From NCBI RefSeq assembly GCF_000383955.1, contig NZ_KB913013.1, forward strand, positions 2,524,694-2,588,693: a stretch of 64,000 bases of DNA, given 5' to 3'. Positions 24,293-33,104 of this stretch are shown in pieces. Made by a program: the position numbers and the translations under genes. Below the pieces are notes generated by a model. The model worked only from the letters and a program-made list of their open reading frames with translations, ran no database searches and was not told the DNA's origin. The stretch comes from Rudanella lutea DSM 19387. Its GTDB lineage: Bacteria; Bacteroidota; Bacteroidia; Cytophagales; Spirosomataceae. The first letter of the stretch is position 1, and each line of letters opens with the position of its first letter.

Positions 24293-24727
24293 ATGAAAAA
24301 GTTTTTTTCACTTTTCGTAGCCATGTTTGTACTCGTGGCAGTTGGTTATGCTCAGAAAGGTGTAATCAAATTTGAAAAAGAGACCCACGATTTTGGTAAG
24401 ATCGAGCAAGGCAAACCAGCTACGTACGTTTTTAAGTTTAAAAACACGGGCAAAGAGCCTCTCTTCATCTCCGACGCAGCGGCTTCTTGCGGTTGCACCA
24501 AACCAACCTGGACGAAAGAGGCTGTAATGCCTGGCCAAACCGGCACGGTTTCAGCTACTTACAATGCTGCCGCTATGGGTGGTTTCAATAAGTCGGTTAC
24601 GGTGACCAGCAACGCGGAGACTCCAACCGTAGTGCTTTACCTCAAAGGAGAGGTGGTAACTAAAGAAGCCCTGGAAACAGCCGGAACCGCTCCTAAAGCT
24701 GCCGACAAGAAGAAAGGTACGAAGTAA
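24293..24727 (+). CDS. DUF1573 domain secreted protein
   Basis: A 144-residue exported protein, with a signal peptide MKKFFSLFVAMFVLVAVGYAQ and one DUF1573 Ig-like domain (ETHDFGKIEQGKPATYVFKF). The family-typical ASCGCTKPTW is present. Proteins of this family are abundant in Bacteroidota envelopes, but their role is unknown. A Lys-rich tail (KAADKKKGTK) ends the protein. Confidence 0.88.
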   Translation: MKKFFSLFVAMFVLVAVGYAQKGVIKFEKETHDFGKIEQGKPATYVFKFKNTGKEPLFISDAAASCGCTKPTWTKEAVMPGQTGTVSATYNAAAMGGFNKSVTVTSNAETPTVVLYLKGEVVTKEALETAGTAPKAADKKKGTK

Positions 24728-24737
24728 TTTACCTTAC

Positions 24738-24851
24738 ATAAACGGCGCTCCCAACGGAGTGCCGTTTATACAATATATACTACGGTAACACGCTAAGGGT
24801 TAATTGATCGCGTAGTGCCGAAAGGCATCAGGTTATTTACCGGATGCCTTT
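24738..24851 (+). terminator. Two hairpins ending the DUF1573 transcript
   Basis: ataaacggcgctcc/ggagtgccgtttat (24738-24751 and 24756-24769) forms a 14-bp stem with one G-T pair. A second stem aaaggcatc (24821-24829) with gatgccttt (24843-24851) is followed by a run of seven T on the plus strand, the better intrinsic terminator. Confidence 0.75.
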
Positions 24852-24860
24852 TTTTATGCC

Positions 24861-25811
24861 CTATTTAAGCACCCCAATACTTTTCAGCCACCCCTTACAA
24901 GCATCGGGCCAATTAGCCACAGACCCTTTATCGGCGGTACGCATCGCATAGCCGTGCCCCCCTTTCGGATACAGGTGCATTTCGGCCTGAACACCATTTT
25001 TCAGACAGGCCAGATAGTAGCTGATACTGTTCTCAACCGGTACGGCTTTATCGTCCATAGAGTGGACCAGAAACGTGGGCGGTGTTTGGGCTGTCACCTG
25101 CAATTCGTTGGAGTAATAAGCGATTTTGGCCGCATCGTCTTTGAGCGTCCCCAGCAGGTTGTTGCGCGAGCCCGCGTGTGCCTTCTCCCCAAACGTGATA
25201 ACCGGATACATCAGAATAGCAAAGTTCGGTTGAGCCGAGGTCGACTGTACCGACTCATTACCTCCCACACGCGCCGTGGCCGGTTCAGGCCCATTCCAAT
25301 GGGTCGATAGTGTAGACGCCAGGTGCCCTCCGGCCGAAAAACCCATAACCCCAATGCGATTCGGGTCGATACCGTAACTAGCCGCATCTCGCCGGATCAG
25401 TCGAATACCCTGCATGGCATCCATGAGCGGCACCTCGTGCTGATTGGTCATGATGGCCGGGTTGGGCAGCCGGTATTTCAACACAAAGGCCGCTACACCC
25501 TGTTCGGCAAACCAACGAGCTATATCCGACCCTTCGTGGCTCGACGCCAGAATGGCATACCCTCCACCGGGGCAAATCATAACCGCAGCCCCCGTCGCTT
25601 TGTCTTTAGCGGGCAGATAGGCCGTCAGGGTTGGGACAGTTACGTTGCTGATTCGCTCCACATCGGTGGTTACTACCTTTTCGGTGAGGGTAGCCCCAGG
25701 CAAGGCGTTGGGAATGGCATTTTGGGGCCAGATTGGCTTACTGGATTGCGACATGGCTGGCAAAGACAGGGTGCCGATCAAAAGCGTGGTGGCAAGAAAG
25801 GTTGATTTCAT
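24861..25811 (-). CDS. Secreted alpha/beta hydrolase (esterase, BD-FAE/acetylxylan esterase-like)
   Basis: From ATG 25811 (MKSTFLATTLL) a 316-residue exported enzyme with a cleaved signal peptide ending at SLPAMSQ. The oxyanion hole is MICPGGGYAILASSHEG (HGGG-like), the nucleophile is in GVMGFSAGGHLAST, the Asp is in VHSMDDKAVP and the His in PKGGHGYAM. This pattern matches BD-FAE-type carbohydrate esterases and xylan deacetylases. The longer frame to 25853 adds residues before the signal and is unlikely. No polysaccharide utilisation genes are adjacent. Confidence 0.87.
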   Translation of the reverse strand: MKSTFLATTLLIGTLSLPAMSQSSKPIWPQNAIPNALPGATLTEKVVTTDVERISNVTVPTLTAYLPAKDKATGAAVMICPGGGYAILASSHEGSDIARWFAEQGVAAFVLKYRLPNPAIMTNQHEVPLMDAMQGIRLIRRDAASYGIDPNRIGVMGFSAGGHLASTLSTHWNGPEPATARVGGNESVQSTSAQPNFAILMYPVITFGEKAHAGSRNNLLGTLKDDAAKIAYYSNELQVTAQTPPTFLVHSMDDKAVPVENSISYYLACLKNGVQAEMHLYPKGGHGYAMRTADKGSVANWPDACKGWLKSIGVLK

Positions 25812-26042
25812 AGAGGCCGTGTGCCGGTTAACTGCTGTAGAAAAGCAAAACACCCGGCTTGTTTACCGGGTGCTCTGTTTAGAAGCTATTTGAGTTAGCG
25901 ATTTGAGACCGTAGGGAGCATATTTTGGTTGCTGACAAGCCAATTTTTGCCGGTCGTAGCTATTGCTACGACCCAAAAAAGTGGCGCAGACAGCGACCAA
26001 AAGCTGCCCTTACGGGCCAAAGGGATTAACTCAAACAGCTTC

Positions 26043-27287
26043 TTAAATCTCTACCTCGCCTGTCACGTCGGTATCTGTAAGCTTTTTGCCGCTGTGCAAT
26101 ACATCAACCAGCTCTTTCACCCGGTACACACTGGTGTTGTAGCGGTTACCCAGCATGATAATCACGTACTCATCTTTGGGGCTAAACCAGAACATGGTGT
26201 TGTATCCTTTCCACCAACCGGTATGGTAGATGAACTCAGGTTGATTGGCTGAGTCGAGCATCATCCGAAACCCGTAGCCGTAATTCTTGAGCCCTTTCCG
26301 TTCGAAACTACGGGGCAGAAAAGCCTCGGCCAGCGTCCGGCGTTTCAACAGGCAGTCGCCATTGAGGGCCCGGTACCATTTAAAGAGATCGTCTATGGTC
26401 GAATACACCCCTTTATCACCCACAACATCGTCGTAATAATCTTTTGGGATACGCCGGTTCCACTGATAGCCAGCAGTTCGGTACAGGTTAATCGAATCGT
26501 TTTTGGTGGTGGCCACAAAGGTGTTGTGCATACCAATTGGCTGGAAAATATTTTTCCGAATGAAGGCTTCGAATGATTGCCCCGTTACCTTCTCAATGAT
26601 CGACGCCAGCACCATGTAATTGGTGTTCGAGTAGCTGAAGGTACGACCCGGAATATTGTACCGCTTCGGCGTCGGTTTCACCGTAGCAAACCAGTGCATA
26701 ATGGTCTGGTTGTTTGGGTACGGTTTCTCCCGCTTGTAAAAATTCACCTTCATACTGTCGTCGAAGGCATAGGCATAGTTGGGGAGCCCACTCCGGTGGC
26801 AAAGCATATCCCGAATGGAGATACCGTTGTAGGGGAATTCCGGGTAAAACTTTTGGATGGTATCCTCCAGATGCAGCTTGCCCGCTTCTACCAACTTGAG
26901 TACGCCAACGGCCGTAAATGTTTTGGAAAGCGACGCGAGCTGAAACTTCGACTCTTCGATCAGGGTGTCGCGGGCTCCTTTTTCAAAATGCCCAAAGCCA
27001 TTGCATTTTTTGTACAGCACAATCCCTTTCTGGGCAATCAGCACGTTCCCGTTAAAACCCGCCCGAAACTTCTGTTCGATAATCGTCTCAATTTGGCGCG
27101 TTTTCCCATCGGCATTGATTTCCTGTCGGATTCGGCTCAACTCCCCAGCAGATAGCTTTTGCTCTTCGGCACAACTATGCAGTTCACTAGCCGATCGTTT
27201 CAGTTTCTGTTGCGGACTCTGCCCGCAGGAAAACGATACCCAGACAAGACACACAAGTTGGACAACACTACTCATTACATTTTTCAC
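26043..27287 (-). CDS. Serine beta-lactamase-like hydrolase lipoprotein
   Basis: A 414-residue class C beta-lactamase/DD-peptidase-like hydrolase. The motifs are SLSK (in FQLASLSKTFTAVGVL), YSN (TFSYSNTNYMVLASI) and HTG (FIYHTGWWKG). Starting at GTG 27287 the protein begins MKNVMSSVVQLVCLVWVSFSC, a lipoprotein signal with Cys as the mature end; ATG 27275 is an alternative and the TTG at 27308 is unlikely. A helical segment precedes the catalytic fold. The substrate is unknown (peptidoglycan stem peptides, D-amino-acid esters or others). Confidence 0.85.
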   Translation of the reverse strand: MKNVMSSVVQLVCLVWVSFSCGQSPQQKLKRSASELHSCAEEQKLSAGELSRIRQEINADGKTRQIETIIEQKFRAGFNGNVLIAQKGIVLYKKCNGFGHFEKGARDTLIEESKFQLASLSKTFTAVGVLKLVEAGKLHLEDTIQKFYPEFPYNGISIRDMLCHRSGLPNYAYAFDDSMKVNFYKREKPYPNNQTIMHWFATVKPTPKRYNIPGRTFSYSNTNYMVLASIIEKVTGQSFEAFIRKNIFQPIGMHNTFVATTKNDSINLYRTAGYQWNRRIPKDYYDDVVGDKGVYSTIDDLFKWYRALNGDCLLKRRTLAEAFLPRSFERKGLKNYGYGFRMMLDSANQPEFIYHTGWWKGYNTMFWFSPKDEYVIIMLGNRYNTSVYRVKELVDVLHSGKKLTDTDVTGEVEI

Positions 27288-27466
27288 CACGATCTCCCCG
27301 GCTTTCAATACGTTGAATGGATTAAAATAAACTCACTTATCGCCTACGCTCTCCGCTTATATACGAAGTCTTAATTACCTATAGTGTAAAATGAGTATTA
27401 AAGGTATGCAAATGTAAACACGAACCCCACAGGAGGTCAACGTCAAGATAATTAAAAGCCAATAAA

Positions 27467-27508
27467 AAACCACTGGAAGCCGGTTTACAGATCGGTTTCC
27501 AGTGGTTT
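27467..27508 (-). terminator. Terminator after the wcaJ-like gene
   Basis: aaaccactggaa (27467-27478) pairs with ttccagtggttt (27497-27508). On the minus strand the stem is followed by ttttttatt, a classic intrinsic terminator 17 bases past the stop. Confidence 0.85.
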
Positions 27509-27525
27509 AAATCAAACGGACGCAG

Positions 27526-28905
27526 CTATTGGCCGCGCCCCTGCATCATGACGCGCACTGTCTGAACAATAATCCAAATGTCCAGACCAAACGAACGGCG
27601 TTCGGGATAGAGCAGGTCGAAGCGTAGCCGCTTCACCATTTCATCTACATTGGCTGCATACCCAAATTTCACCTGCCCAATAGACGTAATACCTGGCTTT
27701 ACTTTCAGCAGATCGCGATACTCAGGAGCAATCTCCACAATCTGATCAATGAAGTACTGCCGCTCCGGCCGGGGGCCTACTACCGACATATCGCCTTTAA
27801 GCACGTTAAAAAACTGCGGTAACTCATCGAGCCGGGTCCGGCGCATAAATCGGCCCCAGGGTGTAATCCGGTTGTCTTGTAAGCCCTGAGAGAGTGATGG
27901 ACCGGCTTTCTCCGAATTGACGTACATACTCCGAAACTTGTAGATCGTAAACGGAATCCCCTCCCGGCCGACTCGCTCCTGCGCGTAAAAGATTGGACCT
28001 TTCGACGATAGGCGGGTAGCCAAAGCTACAGCAACGAAAATCGGCGAACCCAGCACGATAACGCCCAAAGAGAATAGAATATCGAAAGCCCGCTTGAGCG
28101 CATTGACCCGGAAATCTTCGAGGATTTGGGATGACAGATTCAGAACGGGCAGAAAATCATGGTATTCGACCGAAGTCCCACGTGATAGAAAGCCCCGGAA
28201 GTCGACCAGAAGTTTTACCTGATAGTCGAGGTCATCGGCATTATCCACAATTTGGCGCAGGTACGTGTTGTCGATGTAGGGCAGGCAGCAGTACACGCAA
28301 TCAATCTGGTTATCACGAATATACGTTGCCAGATCTTCGTACCCACCTTTAAGGGCCAATCTGTTTTCAGATGAGCTATGGTCAAAGAACCCACAGAACC
28401 GAAACCCCATCTCGGGGTGAATATCGTAGAAACGGGTGATCGTTTTTGACAATTTACCATACCCAACCACTACGTAGCGCCGGTTATTGTAACCCCTTGC
28501 CCGATATTCGCGCAGAAACAGCAACCCGCCAATGCGGTACGCAGCCCCCAGAAAAAAGAACAGTATATACGTGTAAAAGAGATGATCGCGCGAGTAGTAG
28601 TATGCCTGCGTAAAAACCCAATATACCGCAATCGCAGCGACGTGCACGCCAATAACCATCGCCTGCTTTTTCAGCAGGTGGTCAATCTTGAAAAGTTGAC
28701 GGGGAAAATTATAAGGCTTCAGGGTGATCGCAATGACCAGCCATACCAAGTTAAACACGAGCCACAGCGTAGCATAAGGTGGCTCAGCAACCGCACTAAC
28801 AGACCCAAACTTTACATTATACGCCAATACAAACGCGGCATTCAGGCAAAAGAAATCAGCCAGAATGTGCAAGGGTAGAAAAAAAACAGAATACCTGTGT
28901 CTCAT
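27526..28905 (-). CDS. Undecaprenyl-phosphate sugar phosphotransferase (WcaJ-like)
   Basis: A 459-residue initiating enzyme of exopolysaccharide synthesis that moves a sugar-1-phosphate onto undecaprenyl phosphate. Four N-terminal membrane helices (residues 8-125), a Rossmann-like region (RRYVVVGYGKLSKTI, about 142-215) and a C-terminal bacterial sugar transferase domain with the re-entrant helix KRAFDILFSLGVIVLGSP, then YKFRSMY, DELPQFFNVLKGDMSVVGPR. The full layout matches WcaJ/PssY/ExoY-long types, mostly glucose-specific. The gene is the likely first step for the polysaccharide encoded to the right. Confidence 0.92.
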   Translation of the reverse strand: MRHRYSVFFLPLHILADFFCLNAAFVLAYNVKFGSVSAVAEPPYATLWLVFNLVWLVIAITLKPYNFPRQLFKIDHLLKKQAMVIGVHVAAIAVYWVFTQAYYYSRDHLFYTYILFFFLGAAYRIGGLLFLREYRARGYNNRRYVVVGYGKLSKTITRFYDIHPEMGFRFCGFFDHSSSENRLALKGGYEDLATYIRDNQIDCVYCCLPYIDNTYLRQIVDNADDLDYQVKLLVDFRGFLSRGTSVEYHDFLPVLNLSSQILEDFRVNALKRAFDILFSLGVIVLGSPIFVAVALATRLSSKGPIFYAQERVGREGIPFTIYKFRSMYVNSEKAGPSLSQGLQDNRITPWGRFMRRTRLDELPQFFNVLKGDMSVVGPRPERQYFIDQIVEIAPEYRDLLKVKPGITSIGQVKFGYAANVDEMVKRLRFDLLYPERRSFGLDIWIIVQTVRVMMQGRGQ

Positions 28906-29058
28906 TAAAACTTAGGTCATAAATAGAAGCTAATCAACTGCATACCTTATCAGGCTTACCTTGCCAGCACGTTCCAAACTCTCCTAAGCCTTAAATATAC
29001 GGGCCATCTACAGGCCTTCGTTCAGAAAGTTACCGAACGGTGCACAAAATGCATTCGA

Positions 29059-29083
29059 CAAAAATAGTGGATATTTCCACTAT
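29059..29083 (-). terminator. Terminator after wzi-like gene
   Basis: atagtgg (29064-29070) and ccactat (29077-29083) form a 7-bp stem followed on the minus strand by tttttg. It stands about 33 bases past the stop of the Wzi-like gene. The same bases also read TATTTTTG, a match to the -7 box, so it could instead serve the wcaJ-like gene. Confidence 0.6.
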
Positions 29084-29115
29084 CGTACTTTTTTATTCCT
29101 CAAATTATCAGGCAC

Positions 29116-30624
29116 TTAGTCTACAGATTTTTTGTGCCAGACTTTCCGCAGCCCCAGATACAATCCAATGTTGGAAGGATACAATTCGCCCGAATCAACG
29201 CCCAGCGAACTGGATACGGCAAATCCCCCGCCAAACGGTATCGACAGCGACAAAATCCCCGAAAACTGATCGAGTGGCGCCGAAAAAGGGTCATTGTAGG
29301 TACCATAGTTCCGGCTAAACGAAAACTTGGCCTGGTAGTTAACCCGTCCGGCCCATGCCAGAATTTGCCCGGCGGATAAACTCCCTGCCATACCTACGTG
29401 AAAAACCCGCACCCGGTTGTTATTGGTAAAAATTCCGAACGGCCATTCACCATTGGGCCCCAATGCCGGCGTAATAAACGGCGTACCGATACCCCGCTGC
29501 CGATACGACCAACCATCCCGAAATTGCGAGTGATTGAAATAATTGTCGCGGCCCCGGCTCTGAGGATTAGACGTAGTCAGATCGAAAACGTCTCCCCCCT
29601 GACTCGTTGTGTTTAGAAATTCGATCAGGATCTCGCGGACCTTAGCCTGCGGATTACGCTGACGAAGCCGCAGCCCGTTGAGACCATCGGCGATGTTGAT
29701 GAAATAGTACAGAGAACCATCGTCGAAAAGCTGCTGCCGATACGCAAACAGATTGAACGCACCCAGATTGACATCAGCCCCTACATCAACTGAGCCCAAA
29801 TGGTTACCGATCCGGTTGGTATAATCAAAATTAGCCAGCCGATCCTCGTCGTCGGGTCGGCCTAACCGAAAGCCAGTCACCACGTACACATAATCGCGAA
29901 AGCGGGCCGGTAGCTGGCTCTCTTTGGCAATGGCCGGGTTATTGATCAGCGACAGGTCATTGATCTCTCCTCCCCAAACAGCCTGATGGGTAAAGCCACC
30001 GTACAGCCGGATTTTATCATCAGGCCGCCCAATCCGCAGATAGAGCGTTTTCTGGTGCAGCATCGAATGATTCACAAACCCGGTCGGGTTCATCCACCCG
30101 TGTGCGTAGGAGCCTTGAAACGACACCCATCCTTTGGTAAACGGGATAGGTGTAAACGTGGGTACCGACAGCTCGATCTGCGGAATAGGCAGCGCGTTGC
30201 CCGACCAGCTATACGATCCCGAACTTAGTGTAGTATCAACCAGGCCATATATCCTCTGTCGGCGCCCTACGGATGCCTCCAGGGCTCCAAACCGAACCTT
30301 GGCATATAATTCAGGCAAGAGTACTCTTCCGTCCGTTACGGCATTGACCACAACGCGTGCACCATAGCCATAGTCAAACTTACTTTTTCGGGCTTTGCTG
30401 GTATCGTACTCAGCATGGGCCGAGGCCCGGAGGGTGAGGGCGGGTGTGCGGGTGGGGACAACGCCAAACTGATTCGATTGCTGCCAGAAAGGCGTTTGAC
30501 CAGCCGACGACGTATAGCCGCCAATCTCGGTATCGTACTGCCCGGGGAGCTTAACGGATTGTCCGTACAATGGGCGAATCGCGAACAAGCTAACCACCAA
30601 AAGCACTTTACGACTCGACAGCAT
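29116..30624 (-). CDS. Capsule assembly Wzi family outer-membrane protein
   Basis: A 502-residue beta-barrel protein with a signal peptide (LLVVSLFAIRPLYG). PFWQQSNQFGVVP is the typical opening of the Bacteroidota Wzi-like family, followed by alternating barrel strands such as LRASAHAEYDTS, LYAKVRFGALEASVGRRQR and WVSFQGSYAHGW. Wzi in Enterobacteria anchors capsule to the outer membrane. Its position beside the initiating transferase fits a role in surface attachment or export of the polysaccharide made by this locus. A -7 box lies upstream. Confidence 0.88.
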   Translation of the reverse strand: MLSSRKVLLVVSLFAIRPLYGQSVKLPGQYDTEIGGYTSSAGQTPFWQQSNQFGVVPTRTPALTLRASAHAEYDTSKARKSKFDYGYGARVVVNAVTDGRVLLPELYAKVRFGALEASVGRRQRIYGLVDTTLSSGSYSWSGNALPIPQIELSVPTFTPIPFTKGWVSFQGSYAHGWMNPTGFVNHSMLHQKTLYLRIGRPDDKIRLYGGFTHQAVWGGEINDLSLINNPAIAKESQLPARFRDYVYVVTGFRLGRPDDEDRLANFDYTNRIGNHLGSVDVGADVNLGAFNLFAYRQQLFDDGSLYYFINIADGLNGLRLRQRNPQAKVREILIEFLNTTSQGGDVFDLTTSNPQSRGRDNYFNHSQFRDGWSYRQRGIGTPFITPALGPNGEWPFGIFTNNNRVRVFHVGMAGSLSAGQILAWAGRVNYQAKFSFSRNYGTYNDPFSAPLDQFSGILSLSIPFGGGFAVSSSLGVDSGELYPSNIGLYLGLRKVWHKKSVD

Positions 30625-30652
30625 AGTTTAATGGGTCGGGATAAACAAGCTA

Positions 30653-30660
30653 CAAACTTA
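30653..30660 (-). promoter_or_regulatory. -7 box of the wzi-like gene
   Basis: The minus strand reads TAAGTTTG, matching TAnnTTTG, 28 bases before the ATG at 30624. A -33 element is not convincing. Confidence 0.45.
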
Positions 30661-30725
30661 CACCTTTTGGTCAACAGCCCCTAACCTGTAGATAAGCCTA
30701 GCCCAGGTGTTGTAGTAAAACAAAA

Positions 30726-30756
30726 AAGGGGAGATACACCCGGTGTATCTCCCCTT
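30726..30756 (-). terminator. Terminator after the T9SS-sorted protein gene
   Basis: aaggggagatacacc (30726-30740) and ggtgtatctcccctt (30742-30756) form a perfect 15-bp stem with a single-base loop (or a 14-bp stem with a three-base loop), followed on the minus strand by ttttttg. A strong intrinsic terminator. Confidence 0.88.
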
Positions 30757-30774
30757 CATAAACTATTTGAATTC

Positions 30775-31329
30775 CTACTGCTTAATCAAACGAATCGACT
30801 TAGAGCCGTTGTCGGTCTGAATCTGATAAATGTACAAACCGGCCGGCAAATGGCCTCCGCGTACATTCACTTTGTACTGACCGGCTGCCTGAACACCATC
30901 TTCGTTGGTTTGCTCCATCACCCGCCCCTGCGCATCAGTCAGCGTACGGGTTACACGGGCAGCGTTTGGCAGGTTATAATCAACAACCGTTTGATCCGCA
31001 AACGGGTTGGGAGCCGCCGATACGGTCATCACCCGATTTTCAGGATTACTCACCGTCCGCGAAACCACGTTGGCAATACTGGCTTCAAACACAGCGCCTG
31101 CCTCCGCGGTAAAACCCGGTTGTAACGTAATCGACCGACCAGCCTCGTACAGAACCGTCGCCCGTTGGGTAACTGCATTCCGGGCCACAATATGCTCAAC
31201 CGCTCGCTCTTCAATCGTCGCGCCAGCCTGCATCGTCCGGGCAATCTCCTGCCGAACGGGATATTCCTGAGCCATAGCTACTCCCCCCACAGCGAGCAGA
31301 GCCACTACCGACAGTACTACTTTTATCAT
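30775..31329 (-). CDS. Small T9SS-sorted surface protein with 3-coathanger-like segment
   Basis: A 184-residue protein from ATG 31329 (the frame's GTG at 31338 is less likely). Signal peptide VVLSVVALLAVGGVAMAQ. The middle segment RSITLQPGFTAEAGAVFEAS resembles the 3-coathanger stack found in Bacteroidota surface proteins. The C-terminal 80 residues (AAPNPFADQTVVDYNLP to GLYIYQIQTDNGSKSIRLIKQ) form a type A sorting domain for the type IX secretion system, so it should be exported to the cell surface. It begins nine bases after the stop of the upstream repeat protein and is probably in its operon. No catalytic domain is present. Confidence 0.85.
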   Translation of the reverse strand: MIKVVLSVVALLAVGGVAMAQEYPVRQEIARTMQAGATIEERAVEHIVARNAVTQRATVLYEAGRSITLQPGFTAEAGAVFEASIANVVSRTVSNPENRVMTVSAAPNPFADQTVVDYNLPNAARVTRTLTDAQGRVMEQTNEDGVQAAGQYKVNVRGGHLPAGLYIYQIQTDNGSKSIRLIKQ

Positions 31330-31338
31330 AGCTGACAC

Positions 31339-32859
31339 TTATTTAGACGTTTGGCGAATCTGCTTGATCTGACGCTGCATAGTACTGCTTTTCCGGCGCA
31401 GTTGTTCGTTTTCCTTACGCAGTGAGCTTACTTCTTTCTGCATCTCTACCATGTAGAGTGTGAGTTCTTCTATTTTCTGGAGCAGGGTGGCATCCATCTT
31501 GGCCATGTCTACACCCTCACGTACCACCTCCGTAGCACTCGGCACGTCGGGCAGATGACCGTGCGCCTTGATGAACGACTCCACCTCCGAAAGCTTCCGC
31601 AACCGGTACTCCGGCGCAAACACATAGTCACTCCAGTCAGCACTGTTCTTCACAGCCACCTTCACCTTCTCGGTCAGGATGCCCTTCTCCACGTACAAGC
31701 CGTAGTTCCCGCTCAGCTTGTTGATCCCCTGACCAATCACCACCGCTTCGCCTGAGCTGTTCTGCAAACGACCGCCCGCCAGCTGCCAGTAGCTCTCCCC
31801 CACTGACGCAGAGGCCTCACGGGCCGAGTTGTTCAGGCTACCCAGCACCACGTTCCCGCTCGCATCCACCGTCAGAAACTTCGTCTGCGCCAACGCCGTC
31901 GCCGGCGATGATGACGTCAGGTTCTGCAACCGCAAGCCCGACGTGTTGGTCGTTGACGATACCACGTGCAACTTGGCTGATGGGGCCGAGGTGCCAATGC
32001 CCACATTGGCGTTATTGCCCAACACAACTGCATTCGATACACTTACCCGGCTGTTGTAGCCAATGGCCACTGCGTTATTTACTGTTACCCCAGCATCAAC
32101 ACCCGCCCCCGTACCCAGGAACGTGTTCTGCTGACCGCCAAGATTCTCCAAACCAGCGTCGCGTCCTAAGAATACGTTCTCAGAACCAGTTGTCTTAAAA
32201 CCACTATTCAAACCCACAAACGTATTGCTACCTCCGTTGAGGTTGCTGTAACCAGCACCGTTGCCAATGAACGTGTTAAACACTCCACCCACGTTGGCAC
32301 GACCCGTCTCGGCTCCTACAAAGAGATTGAAGCTACCTGTCGTGTTGGAAAAGCCAGCCCGCTGCCCTACAAATACGTTGTTCTCTCCGCTTGTATTAGC
32401 AAAGCCTGAATTGAGGCCCATGAACGTGTTGAAGCGTCCCCCAATATTAGAAAAGCCAGAACCAGCACCAAAGAAAAGATTTTCCCGGCCCGTCGTATTG
32501 GCCTGCCCAGCATTTCCGCCCACGAACAGGTTAAAACTGCCATCTGTATTTGACTTCCCAGCGTTGACACCAATAAACACATTGTCAGTACCTATCGTGT
32601 TACCAGAACCCGCCGTGTTGCCAATAAACGTGTTATTGCTACCTGATTGACCTACACCAAAACCTACCAGAACATTACCACTAGCTTGAGTAGTCAATCG
32701 TATGAAAGGGTTCCCATCAACACGTATCGCCTTGGCAGATGGCAGTGTAATATCACTCGCAATAGTTAATGCGGTATTAGCAGGTGTTTCGATACTCTGA
32801 GCTTGCGCTAAAGAAGTCATGCCAGAAAAGGCAAGAAAAAGTAGTAGTTTATTCTTCAT
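31339..32859 (-). CDS. Surface repeat protein A (tail-fibre/adhesin-like)
   Basis: A 506-residue exported protein: signal peptide MKNKLLLFLAFSGMTSLAQA, then about 12 copies of a 15-17 residue repeat of the form NTxGxxNxFxGxxAGxxN (residues 65-260), a beta-rich stalk, and a conserved C-terminal module with DWSDYVFAPEYRLRKLSEVE and HGHLPDVPSATEV, then a coiled coil (KEVSSLRKENEQLRRK). This build occurs in Bacteroidota proteins named tail-fibre or hemagglutinin-like. Bases 31454-32603 appear identical to 33217-34366 of the neighbour. It lacks a T9SS tail. Role probably surface adhesion or a polysaccharide-linked stalk. Confidence 0.75.
   Translation of the reverse strand: MKNKLLLFLAFSGMTSLAQAQSIETPANTALTIASDITLPSAKAIRVDGNPFIRLTTQASGNVLVGFGVGQSGSNNTFIGNTAGSGNTIGTDNVFIGVNAGKSNTDGSFNLFVGGNAGQANTTGRENLFFGAGSGFSNIGGRFNTFMGLNSGFANTSGENNVFVGQRAGFSNTTGSFNLFVGAETGRANVGGVFNTFIGNGAGYSNLNGGSNTFVGLNSGFKTTGSENVFLGRDAGLENLGGQQNTFLGTGAGVDAGVTVNNAVAIGYNSRVSVSNAVVLGNNANVGIGTSAPSAKLHVVSSTTNTSGLRLQNLTSSSPATALAQTKFLTVDASGNVVLGSLNNSAREASASVGESYWQLAGGRLQNSSGEAVVIGQGINKLSGNYGLYVEKGILTEKVKVAVKNSADWSDYVFAPEYRLRKLSEVESFIKAHGHLPDVPSATEVVREGVDMAKMDATLLQKIEELTLYMVEMQKEVSSLRKENEQLRRKSSTMQRQIKQIRQTSK
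31454..32603 (-). repeat. Direct repeat block, copy 1 (about 1.15 kb)
   Basis: Read line by line against 33217-34366 at a constant offset of 1763 bases, no difference was seen. The block covers the shared part of the two surface repeat proteins, from the second repeat units to the helix before the coiled coil. Identity stops abruptly at both ends. Confidence 0.85.
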
Positions 32860-33104
32860 ATGCCAAAAGTTTAAATGCGTGTTGCTGGTGGCTAATTAAT
32901 GGTCTACAATTTAAAACTCAAAGAAAGCAGTCTGAGGTTACATACTGAAGTTTATCCTCGCCATGCCAGAATTATACTCCGAACCCGAATATTGCTGTGA
33001 AACTAACACTCCAAAACGTATCTTCAAAAATTACGCTTTCAGTTGAGTGACAGTTTATTATTTGGTTATTATTTTTCTGAGCAAACAATACGCCAACGTT
33101 ACTT